This document shows positions 48,863 to 57,209 of a stretch of DNA of 64,000 bases, piece after piece; the stretch's first letter is position 1, and the number at the start of each line of letters is the position of its first letter. The stretch spans positions 59,402 to 123,401 of the forward strand of contig NZ_JASITA010000021.1 in the NCBI RefSeq assembly GCF_030063415.1, given 5' to 3'. A program made the position numbers and the translations under genes. Below the pieces are notes generated by a model that saw only the letters and a list, made by a program, of their open reading frames with translations, searched no databases and was not told where the DNA came from. The DNA comes from Streptomyces sp. H27-C3 (GTDB lineage: Bacteria > Actinomycetota > Actinomycetes > Streptomycetales > Streptomycetaceae).

Positions 48863-49909
48863 GTGGACGCCGCCCCCGCCCCCGCCACGCTCGCCTTCGT
48901 GGAGAGCCCGGTCCAGCTCCTGAACGTTCTGGAGTGGGCCCACACCAAGACGAACGACCTCACCGTCGTCGTCCTGTCACCCACCGACCCCATGACCCGC
49001 GGCCAGCTGCGGCGCATGGCGGAGCTCGCCCGCGGCGACGGGATGCGGGTGCGGTGGGAGGAGGCGCGCGGCGGTCCGGGGGCGCCGTTCCAGACCATCG
49101 GCGGGCTCGCGCCCGCCCTGCGCCGCGCCGAGCGGATCGTCATCGGCGACCCGTTCTCGCGGTACGTACAGCTTCTGCTGACCATCACCAGCGCCCGTGA
49201 CCTGGTCGTCGTCGACGACGGCACGGCCACCATGGAGTTCATCTCGCAGCTCGCCCGCGGGGAGCGCCTGGTGCGCTGGCACCGGCGCGGCGGGCGCCCA
49301 GGGGCGCGAGACATCGTCTTCGCGCCGGTGTCGGCCGCCGCGCGCCGCCGCCTCACGCCCTCGGCCACCCGCACGGTCGAGGTCTTCACCTCGATGCCCG
49401 TCGACACCGCCCCCGGTGTCACGGTCACCGCCAACGACTTCGCCTGGACCCGCGCCCGCTTCGGCCCGCCCCGCATCACCCGCGGCGCCGACCTGGTGGG
49501 CACCTCACTGGTCGAGACGGGCGTCGTCGACCCCGACCAGTACGTCGCCGCCGTCATCTCGCTGGCCCGCGCGCACGGCGCGACCCGCTACTTCGCGCAC
49601 CGCCGCGAGAGCACCGACAAGCTGCACCGCCTCGCCGTGGAGACCGGACTCGAAATCGTCCGCCCCGAACTCCCGCTGGAGCTCATCGCACGCCGAGGGC
49701 CCATCGGACGTACGATCCTGAGCTTCCCGTCGACCGTCGTGCATACGCTCCCGCTCGCACTCGCCGGTACGGACGTAAAGGTGGCCGTCTGCGACATCGA
49801 TCCCGGCTGGCTCACGGCGCATGCGTCACCGCGCGCCCAGGGATTCCTGGCCGGGGTCACCGGCACCGCCCGTGACGTGCAGAGACTCCATTCCCTGCCC
49901 GCGACATAG
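48863..49909 (+). CDS. hypothetical protein of the nonulosonate cluster, probable glycosyltransferase
   Basis: A 348-residue protein starting VDAAPAPATLAFVESPVQLL. Segments ERIVIGDPFSRYVQLLLTIT, DLVVVDDGTATMEFISQLAR, RYFAHRRESTDKLHRLAVET and LSFPSTVVHTLPLALAGTDV follow the order found in polysialyltransferase-like (GT52/DUF) proteins, where H-R/K and S-T/V motifs bind CMP-sugar. A GTG at 48797 would overlap neuB by 44 bp; GTG 48863 is preferred. It is 22 bp after neuB and ends the operon. Transferase activity is inferred. Confidence 0.62.
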   Translation: MDAAPAPATLAFVESPVQLLNVLEWAHTKTNDLTVVVLSPTDPMTRGQLRRMAELARGDGMRVRWEEARGGPGAPFQTIGGLAPALRRAERIVIGDPFSRYVQLLLTITSARDLVVVDDGTATMEFISQLARGERLVRWHRRGGRPGARDIVFAPVSAAARRRLTPSATRTVEVFTSMPVDTAPGVTVTANDFAWTRARFGPPRITRGADLVGTSLVETGVVDPDQYVAAVISLARAHGATRYFAHRRESTDKLHRLAVETGLEIVRPELPLELIARRGPIGRTILSFPSTVVHTLPLALAGTDVKVAVCDIDPGWLTAHASPRAQGFLAGVTGTARDVQRLHSLPAT

Positions 49910-50045
49910 CCACTGTCTCTACCCTCCGCGCCGAGAGGACATGCGCGTCGCGGCCAGTTTTCTTTCCCCTATCGGGCTGAAGTTTTGTTGATCGATGGTT
50001 AGTTGGCCATTGAAGAGGCTTACCCTTCGACGGGTGAACCAGTTG

Positions 50046-51329
50046 ATGTCCCGTGAGTCCGATGCCGATCTCCCCGGGGACGCAGAACTGCCCGGCGTGC
50101 TGTCCGAGAGCCTGCGCGCCGAACTGATCGCCTTCCGCCGGGACCTGCACATGCACCCCGAGCTGGGCAACCAGGAGTTCCGCACCACCGCCGCGCTCAA
50201 GACCCGGCTGGAACAGGCCGGTCTCGCGCCACGCGTGCTCTCCATCGGGACCGGGCTCATCTGTGACATCGGCATCGGCATCGACAGCGACATCCGCACG
50301 ACCGGCAGTGACGGCGACGACACCGTCGGCGGGACCTGGGACGGCGTACGTCCGATGCTCGCCCTGCGCGCGGACATCGACGCGCTGCCCATCCCGGACA
50401 CCAAGGTGGGCGTGCCGTACCGCTCGACCGTCCCGGACCGCGCCCACGCCTGCGGCCACGACATCCACACCGCCGTGGTCCTCGGCGCCGGCCTGGTCCT
50501 CGCCGACCTGCACCGTCAGGGCCTGCTCCCGTACCCCGTACGGCTGATCTTCCAGCCCGCCGAGGAAGTGCTGCCCGGCGGCGCGTCCGACGCGATCGTC
50601 TCCGGCGTCCTGGACGGCGTGGGCCGGATCATCGCGGTGCACTGCGACCCCAAGGTCGACGTGGGCCGCGTCGGCCTGCGCCCCGGCGCGATCACCTCGG
50701 CCTGCGACCGCCTGGAAGTCTCGCTGGACGGCCCCGGCGGCCACACCGCGCGCCCGCACCTCACCACCGACCTGGTCACGGCCGCCGCCAGGGTCGCCAC
50801 CGACGTCCCGGCGCTGATCGCCCGGCGTGTCGACGCGCGCGCGGGGCTCGCGGTGACCTGGGGCCGCATCGAGGCCGGCCACGCGTGCAACGTCATCCCG
50901 CAGCGTGCCGAGCTCTCCGGGACCGTCCGCTGCCTGGACCTCAAGGCCTGGCGCGAGGCCCCGGACCTGGTGCACGCCGCGATCGACGAGGTCGCGGCCC
51001 TGCACCGGGCCAAGTCGGAGATCAACTACATCCGGGGCGTGCCGCCCGTCGTCAACGACCTCGCCGTCACCGAGCTGCTGGCCTCGGCCATGGCCGCCAG
51101 GCGCGGATCGTACGCAATCGAGGACACCGAGCAGAGCCTCGGCGGCGAGGACTTCTCCTGGTACCTGGAGCACGTTCCGGGCGCGATGGCCCGGCTCGGC
51201 GTCCGCACACCGGGAGACAGCGCCCGCCATGACCTGCATCGTGGCGATTTCGACGCCGATGAGGGGGCGATCGGGGTCGGAGTGGAGCTCTTCACGGCCG
51301 CCGCGCTGCTCGACGGCCACCGCGTGTAA
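50046..51329 (+). CDS. M20-family amidohydrolase
   Basis: A 427-residue zinc-dependent amidohydrolase (IAA-amino acid hydrolase / hippuricase type). Metal-binding motifs: ACGHDIHTAV, FQPAEEVLPGGA and the C-terminal LGGEDFSWYLEHVPG; the lid domain begins DGPGGHTARPHL. An unusual Asp/Gly insert (GIGIDSDIRTTGSDGDDTVG) sits near residue 85. ATG 50046 is chosen; GTG 50034 and ATG 49995 are also in frame. It is a separate gene 137 bp before the nucleoside-binding lipoprotein and may feed or use related compounds. Substrate not determined. Confidence 0.82.
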   Translation: MSRESDADLPGDAELPGVLSESLRAELIAFRRDLHMHPELGNQEFRTTAALKTRLEQAGLAPRVLSIGTGLICDIGIGIDSDIRTTGSDGDDTVGGTWDGVRPMLALRADIDALPIPDTKVGVPYRSTVPDRAHACGHDIHTAVVLGAGLVLADLHRQGLLPYPVRLIFQPAEEVLPGGASDAIVSGVLDGVGRIIAVHCDPKVDVGRVGLRPGAITSACDRLEVSLDGPGGHTARPHLTTDLVTAAARVATDVPALIARRVDARAGLAVTWGRIEAGHACNVIPQRAELSGTVRCLDLKAWREAPDLVHAAIDEVAALHRAKSEINYIRGVPPVVNDLAVTELLASAMAARRGSYAIEDTEQSLGGEDFSWYLEHVPGAMARLGVRTPGDSARHDLHRGDFDADEGAIGVGVELFTAAALLDGHRV

Positions 51330-51466
51330 CCAGCCACGCCGCCTTCCGTTCACGACGATCCGATAACGGCTTCCGTAGGGGGCTTTATCTGACATCTACG
51401 CGCGTTACGATCGCCGCGAAACCAGCGCCGGCAGAGGCGCTTCGGTCATGTTGAAGGAGCCCTCCC

Positions 51467-52513
51467 GTGCGCCGGGTAACCAGGATTGCCACCGTGGCCA
51501 TTGCGTCCACGGCCCTCGCTTTCTCCGCCACCGCGTGTGGCGGCAAGTCGTCGTCGGACGCGTCCGACGACAAGGGCGCCAGCGCCGCCATCGCCTACGA
51601 CATCGGCGGCAAGGGCGACCAGTCCTTCAATGACGCCGCCTTCGCCGGCCTGGAGAAGGCCAAGAAGGACCTCAAGATCAAGGGCGTGGACGCCGAGCCC
51701 GCAGAGGGCGAGGGCGACGCCGACAAGGTGCAGCGCCTCACCGAGCTGGCCCGTAACGGCAACAACCCGGTCATCGGCATCGGTTTCGCCTACGCCCCGG
51801 CCATCAAGAAGGTCTCCGCGAAGTACCCGAAGACCACCTTCGGCATCGTCGACGACCTCTCGGTGAACGGCTCCAACGTCGCCAACCTGGTCTTCAACGA
51901 GGAGCAGGCGTCGTACATGGCGGGCGTCGCCGCCGCCAAGGCCACCAAGTCCAACACGGTCGGCTTCATCGGCGGTGTCGAGGTGCCGCTGATCAAGAAG
52001 TTCGAGGCGGGCTTCGTTCAGGGCGTCAAGGCCACCAACCCGAAGGTCAAGGTCCTCACCCAGTACCTGACCCAGCCGCCGAACAACGACGGCTTCTCCA
52101 AGCCCGACCTCGGCAAGGCCGCCGCGGAGGGCCAGCTCGACAAGGGCGCCGACGTGGTCTACCACGCCGCCGGCCAGGCGGGCGTGGGCGCGATCGAGGC
52201 CACGGCGAAGGCCGGCAAGTGGGCCATCGGCGTCGACTCCGACCAGTACCTGCAGAAGGGCCTGGTCACGTACAAGGACAAGATCCTGACGTCGGCCACC
52301 AAGGACGTCGCTGGCGCCGTCTACAACCTGATCAAGTCGGTCAAGGACGGCAAGCCGCAGACCGGTGAGGTCCGCTTCGGCCTCGACCAGAACGGTGTCG
52401 GCCTCTCCGACTCCAACCCGGCGTACAAGAAGCTGACCGATGTCACCGCCGCGGTGGAGAAGGCCAAGAAGGGCATTCTCGACGGCTCGATCAAGGTCAA
52501 GACGACCCCGTAG
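51467..52513 (+). CDS. BMP-family nucleoside-binding lipoprotein
   Basis: A 348-residue exported lipoprotein with lipobox SATAC (Cys24). The substrate-binding domain of the basic membrane protein (PnrA/TmpC) family is shown by IAYDIGGKGDQSFNDAAFAG, NPVIGIGFAYAPAIKKVSAK, GFIGGVEVPLIKKFEAGFVQ, DVVYHAAGQAGVGAIEA and AIGVDSDQYL. These proteins bind purine or pyrimidine nucleosides for an ABC importer. GTG 51467 has AAGGAG eight bases upstream. The transporter genes follow after a 22-bp-stem hairpin, which likely lowers their expression relative to the lipoprotein. Confidence 0.9.
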   Translation: MRRVTRIATVAIASTALAFSATACGGKSSSDASDDKGASAAIAYDIGGKGDQSFNDAAFAGLEKAKKDLKIKGVDAEPAEGEGDADKVQRLTELARNGNNPVIGIGFAYAPAIKKVSAKYPKTTFGIVDDLSVNGSNVANLVFNEEQASYMAGVAAAKATKSNTVGFIGGVEVPLIKKFEAGFVQGVKATNPKVKVLTQYLTQPPNNDGFSKPDLGKAAAEGQLDKGADVVYHAAGQAGVGAIEATAKAGKWAIGVDSDQYLQKGLVTYKDKILTSATKDVAGAVYNLIKSVKDGKPQTGEVRFGLDQNGVGLSDSNPAYKKLTDVTAAVEKAKKGILDGSIKVKTTP

Positions 52514-52528
52514 TTCCACGGGAGACCA

Positions 52529-52574
52529 GTGGGTCCGGGTCCGCGGGGGTAAACCCCCGCGGACCCGGACCCAC
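52529..52574 (+). terminator. very strong intercistronic hairpin in the transporter operon
   Basis: GTGGGTCCGGGTCCGCGGGG plus GT at 52529-52550 is exactly complementary to 52553-52574, a perfect 22-bp stem with a two-base gap at the tip (in practice a 21-bp stem with loop TAAA). It lies 15 bases after the lipoprotein stop. Probably a terminator or attenuator, or a 3' stabiliser of the lipoprotein mRNA. Confidence 0.8.
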
Positions 52575-52743
52575 ACCCTGGATCAGATCCTTCAATTAGT
52601 TCAACCATTCGGCAGTGCTACGCGTGTAGACCCCTCCTCAGCGCGATAGTTTCGCCCCTCCGCCCCGCCCCGCCCCGCCCCGCCTCCGCTTCCAGCTCCT
52701 TCGCCAAGGAGAGTGCGTCATCAACGCGTCCAGCCCCCCTGCC

Positions 52744-54279
52744 GTGGAACTCCACGGCATCACCAAGCGCTTCCCCGGCGTCGTCGCCAACCACGACATC
52801 GCCCTCACCATCCGCAAGGGCACGGTCCATGCCCTTGTGGGGGAGAACGGGGCCGGCAAGTCGACCCTGATGAAGATCCTCTACGGCATGCAGAAGCCGG
52901 ACGAGGGCACCATCACCATCGACGGCAGCACGGTCACCTTCTCCAGCCCCGCGGACGCCATCGCGCGCGGCATCGGCATGGTGCACCAGCACTTCATGCT
53001 CGCCGACAACCTCACCGTCATGGAGAACATCGTTCTCGGCGGCGAGAAGCTGTACGGCATCGGGCCCAAGGCCCGTAAGAAGATCATGGAGATCTCCGAC
53101 GCGTACCACCTGAACGTCCGCCCCGACGTCCTCGTCGAAGAGCTCGGTGTCGCCGACCGCCAGCGCGTGGAGATCCTCAAGGTCCTCTACCGCGGCGCCC
53201 GCACCCTGATCCTCGACGAGCCCACCGCGGTCCTGGTGCCGCAGGAGGTCGACGCACTCTTCGACAACCTGCGCGAGCTCAAGTCCGAGGGCCTGACCGT
53301 CATCTTCATCTCGCACAAGCTGGGCGAGGTGCTCTCGGTCGCCGACGAGATCACCGTCATCCGCCGCGGCACGACCGTGGGCACCGCCGACCCGGCGCAC
53401 ACCACCACCAAGCAGCTCGCCGAGCTGATGGTCGGCAGTGAGCTGCCCTCGCCGGAGACCCGCGAGTCGACGGTCACCGCCGTCCCGATGCTGCGCATCG
53501 AAGATCTCCAGCTGAACGCCGTCGACCCCGACGGCGTCGTACGCGTGGTGCTCGCCGGGATCTCCTTCACCATCCACAAGGGCGAAGTCCTCGGCATCGC
53601 GGGCGTCGAGGGCAACGGCCAGGCCGAGCTCGTCGAGGCCGTCATGGGCATGCGCGACCCGGACGGCGGTGTCATCACCCTCGACACCACCGACATCTCG
53701 CACGCCCCCACCCGCAAGCGCCGCGAGAGCGGCGTCGGGTACATCCCCGAGGACCGCCACCGGCACGGCCTGCTCCTTGAGGCCCCGCTGTGGGAGAACC
53801 GCATCCTCGGTCACGTCACCGAGCGGCCCAACAGCAAGAACGGCTTCCTGGACCTCAAGGCGGCCCGCAAGGACACCGAGCGGATCGTCAGCGAGTACGA
53901 CGTCCGCACGCCCGGTATCGACGTCACCGCGGCGTCGCTGTCCGGCGGCAACCAGCAGAAGCTGATCGTCGGCCGCGAGATGAGCCACACCCCCAAGCTG
54001 CTGATCGCCGCGCACCCCACGCGCGGGGTGGACGTCGGCGCGCAGGCGCAGATCTGGGACCAGATCCGCGCGGCGCGCCGCGAGGGCCTGGCGGTGCTGC
54101 TGATCTCCGCCGACCTGGACGAGCTGATCGGGCTCTCCGACACCCTGCGGGTGATGTACCGCGGCCGCCTCGTCGCGGACGCCGACCCCGCCACCATCAC
54201 ACCGGAACAACTGGGCTCGGCCATGACAGGCGCCGCTTCCGGTCATCTGGAGCACGCCCCGGAGGACGAGGCCCGATGA
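52744..54279 (+). CDS. nucleoside ABC transporter ATP-binding protein (two ABC domains)
   Basis: A 511-residue (from GTG 52744) tandem ATPase as in YufO/NupB sugar- and nucleoside-type importers. First domain: VELHGITKRFPGVVANHDIA, Walker A GENGAGKSTLMKIL, Q-loop VHQHF, Walker B TLILDEPTAVL. Second domain: signature LSGGNQQKLIVGREM, with IAGVEGNGQAELVEAVMG as its degenerate Walker A and LLIAAHPTRGVDVGA as Walker B. The start is unusual: the best ribosome-binding site, AAGGAG at 52706-52711, is placed eight bases before an in-frame ATC at 52720, and homologues seem to have the extra residues (NASSPPAVEL). GTG 52744 has no such site. It overlaps the permease gene by 4 bp. Confidence 0.88.
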   Translation: MELHGITKRFPGVVANHDIALTIRKGTVHALVGENGAGKSTLMKILYGMQKPDEGTITIDGSTVTFSSPADAIARGIGMVHQHFMLADNLTVMENIVLGGEKLYGIGPKARKKIMEISDAYHLNVRPDVLVEELGVADRQRVEILKVLYRGARTLILDEPTAVLVPQEVDALFDNLRELKSEGLTVIFISHKLGEVLSVADEITVIRRGTTVGTADPAHTTTKQLAELMVGSELPSPETRESTVTAVPMLRIEDLQLNAVDPDGVVRVVLAGISFTIHKGEVLGIAGVEGNGQAELVEAVMGMRDPDGGVITLDTTDISHAPTRKRRESGVGYIPEDRHRHGLLLEAPLWENRILGHVTERPNSKNGFLDLKAARKDTERIVSEYDVRTPGIDVTAASLSGGNQQKLIVGREMSHTPKLLIAAHPTRGVDVGAQAQIWDQIRAARREGLAVLLISADLDELIGLSDTLRVMYRGRLVADADPATITPEQLGSAMTGAASGHLEHAPEDEAR

Positions 54280-55391
54280 AGAAATTCGACAAGGACCGGT
54301 TGATCCTGGGCTTCGCAGGCCCGGCGCTGGCCCTGGTGGTCGCCATCGTGCTGACCTCGGTGGTGCTGCTCGCCTCCGGGCGCGACCCGTTCGAGCCGTA
54401 CAGCCTGATGATCGAGAACGCGTCGTACGTCGACGTCCAGGTGCTGATCATCAACCAGGCCGGCACGTATTACCTGGCGGCCCTGGCCGTCGCCGTCGGA
54501 TTCCGGATGAACCTGTTCAACATCGGCGTCGACGGGCAGTACCGCCTCGCCGCGATGATGGCCGCCCTCGTCGGCGCCAGCGTGGACCTGCCGGGACCGC
54601 TGCAGATCGCGCTGATCGTGATCGTCGCGATGCTGGTCGGCGCCTTCTGGGCCGGGATCGCGGGCATCCTCAAGACCACCCGCGGGGTGAGCGAGGTCGT
54701 CTCCACGATCATGCTCAACGCGATCGCGACCTCGCTGGTGGCCTGGCTGATCCTGCCCGACAACTTCGGCGTCCAGCTGGAGGGCTCCAACAACCTGAAC
54801 ACCGGTGAGATCCCGGAGTCCGGCTGGTTCCCCGGCCTGAGCCTCAGCCCCGAGGCGGGCGAGATCTACGGCTTCACCTTCGTCGCAGCCGCCTGCGGCA
54901 TCGTCTACTGGTTCGTCCTCAACCGCACCCGCTTCGGCTTCGACCTGCGCGCCACCGGCGCCAGCGAGAGCGCGGCCCAGGCCAGCGGTGTGGACGCGAA
55001 GAAGATGATCCTCACCTCCATGCTGATCTCGGGCGGTGTCGCCGGACTCGCCGGCATGCCGACACTCCTGGGCGACACCCACACGTACAGCCTGGACTTC
55101 CCGGCGGGCGTCGGCTTCACCGGCATCACGATCGCCCTGCTCGGCCGCAACAACGCGGTCGGCATCGCGGCGAGCGCGCTGCTCATCGCCTTCCTCGACA
55201 AGTCGTCCAACTCCCTCGACCAGCACGGTTACGAGAAGGAGATCGCGACGATCATGCAGGGTCTGATCGTGATCTCGGTCGTCGTCTCGTACGAGCTGGT
55301 CCGCCGCTACGGGCTGCGCCGCCAACAGCAGAAGGTCGGCGAGGAACTCGCCGCAGCCGCCCGCAAATCCCGTGAGGAGGTGGCGGCGTAA
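54276..55391 (+). CDS. nucleoside ABC transporter permease 1
   Basis: A 371-residue polytopic permease of the BPD_transp_2 family (YufP/NupC-type). Typical segments: LAVAVGFRMNLFNIGVDGQY, with GQYRLAAMMAALVG, GAFWAGIAGILKTTRGVSEV, VVSTIMLNAIATSLVAW and the later AGLAGMPTLLGDT with LDFPAGVGFTGITIALLGRN. About nine to ten helices. It is fused in translation to neighbours: 4-bp overlap with the ATPase gene, 1-bp with permease 2. With the BMP lipoprotein and second permease it forms a nucleoside importer. Confidence 0.9.
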   Translation: MKKFDKDRLILGFAGPALALVVAIVLTSVVLLASGRDPFEPYSLMIENASYVDVQVLIINQAGTYYLAALAVAVGFRMNLFNIGVDGQYRLAAMMAALVGASVDLPGPLQIALIVIVAMLVGAFWAGIAGILKTTRGVSEVVSTIMLNAIATSLVAWLILPDNFGVQLEGSNNLNTGEIPESGWFPGLSLSPEAGEIYGFTFVAAACGIVYWFVLNRTRFGFDLRATGASESAAQASGVDAKKMILTSMLISGGVAGLAGMPTLLGDTHTYSLDFPAGVGFTGITIALLGRNNAVGIAASALLIAFLDKSSNSLDQHGYEKEIATIMQGLIVISVVVSYELVRRYGLRRQQQKVGEELAAAARKSREEVAA

Positions 55392-56656
55392 TGACCACGA
55401 GCACTGTTTCGGCCGCCGCGAACGCCGCTCCCAAGAAGGGCGTACGCCGCAAGCTGTCCTGGCCCGTCATCCTGCTGATCATCGCGGGCGGCATGGCCCT
55501 GGTCTCGCTGGTCCGCCTCATCAGCGGCGCCAACGACCTCACCTCGGTCGGCCAGGTGTCCGGCGCACTCAAGCTCGCCATCCCGATCGGCCTGGCCGGT
55601 CTGGGCGGCCTGTGGGCCGAGCGCGCGGGCGTCATCAACATCGGCCTCGAAGGCATGATGGTCCTCGGCACCTGGTTCGGCGCCTGGGCGGGCTTCCAGT
55701 GGGGGCCGTGGACCGGGGTCGCCTTCGGCATCCTCGGCGGCGCGATCGGCGGTCTGCTGCACGCCGTCATCACCGTCACCTTCGGGGTCAACCACATCGT
55801 CTCCGGTGTGGCCATCAACATCCTGGCCGTCGGCGTCACCCGCTACCTGTCGAACTTCACCTTCGCCACTGTCGAAGGCGGCTCGTCCAAGCAGTCCCCG
55901 CGCATCGACGCGATCACCGAAATCACCATCCCAGGGCTCTCCGACGGGCTGGGAGATCTCCAGGACAAACACTGGTTCTTCGTCTCGGACATCGCGGGCG
56001 TGGTCGGCGGCCTGGTCACCGGCCTGTCCCTGCTCACCGTGGTCGCCCTGCTGATGATCCCGGGCACCTGGTGGATCCTCTGGCGCACGGCCTTCGGTCT
56101 GCGGCTGCGCTCCTGCGGTGAGAACCCGGTGGCCGCCGAGTCTCTCGGCGTGAACGTCTACAAGTACAAGTACATCGCCGTCACCGTCTCCGGCGGCCTG
56201 GCCGGACTCGGCGGCGCCTTCCTGGCCATCGTCGCGACCGGCATCTACCAGGAGGGCCAGACCGGCGGACGCGGTTACATCGGTCTCGCCGCGATGATCT
56301 TCGGCAACTGGATGCCGGGCGGCATGGCGCTGGGCGCCGGGCTCTTCGGCTTCACCGACAGCCTCAAGCTGCGCGGCGGCGCGGAGAACGTGCACGCCGT
56401 ACTGCTGCTGCTCGCGATCCTCCTGGTGCTCGTCGTGGCCTGGCAGCTGTACAAGAAGAAGTACATCGCCGCGGTGATCTCGGCGGCCGCCTCGGCGCTG
56501 CTGTTCACCTGGTACGCGCTGACCGACGAGGTGCCGAGCCAGATCGTCGACGCGACGCCGTACGTCGCCACGCTGCTGGTCCTGGCTCTGTCGGCACAAC
56601 GCCTGCGCATGCCCAAGGCCAACGGCCTGGCCTACCGCAAGGGCCAGGGCAAATGA
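55391..56656 (+). CDS. nucleoside ABC transporter permease 2
   Basis: A 421-residue permease (YufQ/NupP-type). LAGLGGLWAERAGVINIGLE, with GMMVLGTWFGAW, GGLLHAVITVTFGVNHIVSG, VAINILAVGVTRYLSNF and YKYKYIAVTVSGGLAGLGGA are hallmarks. An additional C-terminal pair of helices and a basic tail MPKANGLAYRKGQGK are seen. The gene overlaps the cytidine deaminase gene by 4 bp, so transport and salvage are translated from one message. Length is longer than B. subtilis YufQ by about 100 residues. Confidence 0.9.
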   Translation: MTTSTVSAAANAAPKKGVRRKLSWPVILLIIAGGMALVSLVRLISGANDLTSVGQVSGALKLAIPIGLAGLGGLWAERAGVINIGLEGMMVLGTWFGAWAGFQWGPWTGVAFGILGGAIGGLLHAVITVTFGVNHIVSGVAINILAVGVTRYLSNFTFATVEGGSSKQSPRIDAITEITIPGLSDGLGDLQDKHWFFVSDIAGVVGGLVTGLSLLTVVALLMIPGTWWILWRTAFGLRLRSCGENPVAAESLGVNVYKYKYIAVTVSGGLAGLGGAFLAIVATGIYQEGQTGGRGYIGLAAMIFGNWMPGGMALGAGLFGFTDSLKLRGGAENVHAVLLLLAILLVLVVAWQLYKKKYIAAVISAAASALLFTWYALTDEVPSQIVDATPYVATLLVLALSAQRLRMPKANGLAYRKGQGK

Positions 56657-57054
56657 CGGACGCCGCGGCCAAGGCCGACTGGGAGGCCCTGCACGAGGCG
56701 GCGCGCGAGGCGATGTCCCGTGCGTACGCCCCGTACTCGGGCTTCCCGGTCGGCGCCGCGGCGCTCGTCGACGACGGCCGCACCGTCGCCGGCTGCAACG
56801 TCGAGAACGCGTCGTACGGACTCTCCCTGTGCGCCGAGTGCGGCCTGGTCTCGCAGCTGCACGCCACCGGCGGCGGCCGGCTGACGCACTTCGTCTGCGT
56901 CGACGGCCAGGGCGAGATCCTGATGCCGTGCGGCCGCTGCCGTCAGCTGCTGTACGAGTTCGGGGGCCCGGCGCTTTTGCTGGACACGTCGGCGGGCATC
57001 CGTAGCCTCGCCGAACTGCTGCCGGACGCCTTCGGCCCGCAGCACCTGGCGTGA
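56653..57054 (+). CDS. cdd: cytidine deaminase
   Basis: A 133-residue tetrameric-type zinc enzyme converting cytidine and deoxycytidine to the uracil forms. Active site: NVENASYGLSLCAECG (Cys zinc ligand and catalytic Glu) and MPCGRCRQLLYEF (two more Cys). YAPYSGFPVGAAAL opens the core. It follows the permease with 4-bp overlap. The last codons (QHLA, stop) are the start of a tandem repeat that runs for more than 100 bp into the gap before deoA. Length standard. Confidence 0.95.
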   Translation: MTDAAAKADWEALHEAAREAMSRAYAPYSGFPVGAAALVDDGRTVAGCNVENASYGLSLCAECGLVSQLHATGGGRLTHFVCVDGQGEILMPCGRCRQLLYEFGGPALLLDTSAGIRSLAELLPDAFGPQHLA

Positions 57055-57176
57055 CCCGGCACCTCGCGTGACCTCACAGCACCTCGCGTGACCTCACAGC
57101 ACCTCGCGTGACCTCACAGCACCTCGTGTGATCCCGCAGCACCTCGCGTGACACCGCAGTACCCCGTGTGACACCG
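57043..57176. repeat. tandem repeat formed from the cdd stop-codon region
   Basis: Units starting at 57043 (17 bp), 57060, 57080, 57100, 57120, 57140 (20 bp each) and 57160 (partial). Consensus CACCTCGCGTGACCTCACAG; the first unit is the cdd 3' end itself (CACCTGGCGTGA). Each unit keeps the GTGA that contains the stop. It fills the cdd-deoA gap. Confidence 0.9.
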
Positions 57177-57209
57177 CTCCTCACCACTTCTTTCTCCGTA
57201 GGGAACTCC

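Noticed and set aside
52655..52690. CCGCC-rich run before the ABC ATPase gene
   Set aside because: Simple low-complexity sequence; no repeat structure that implies function.
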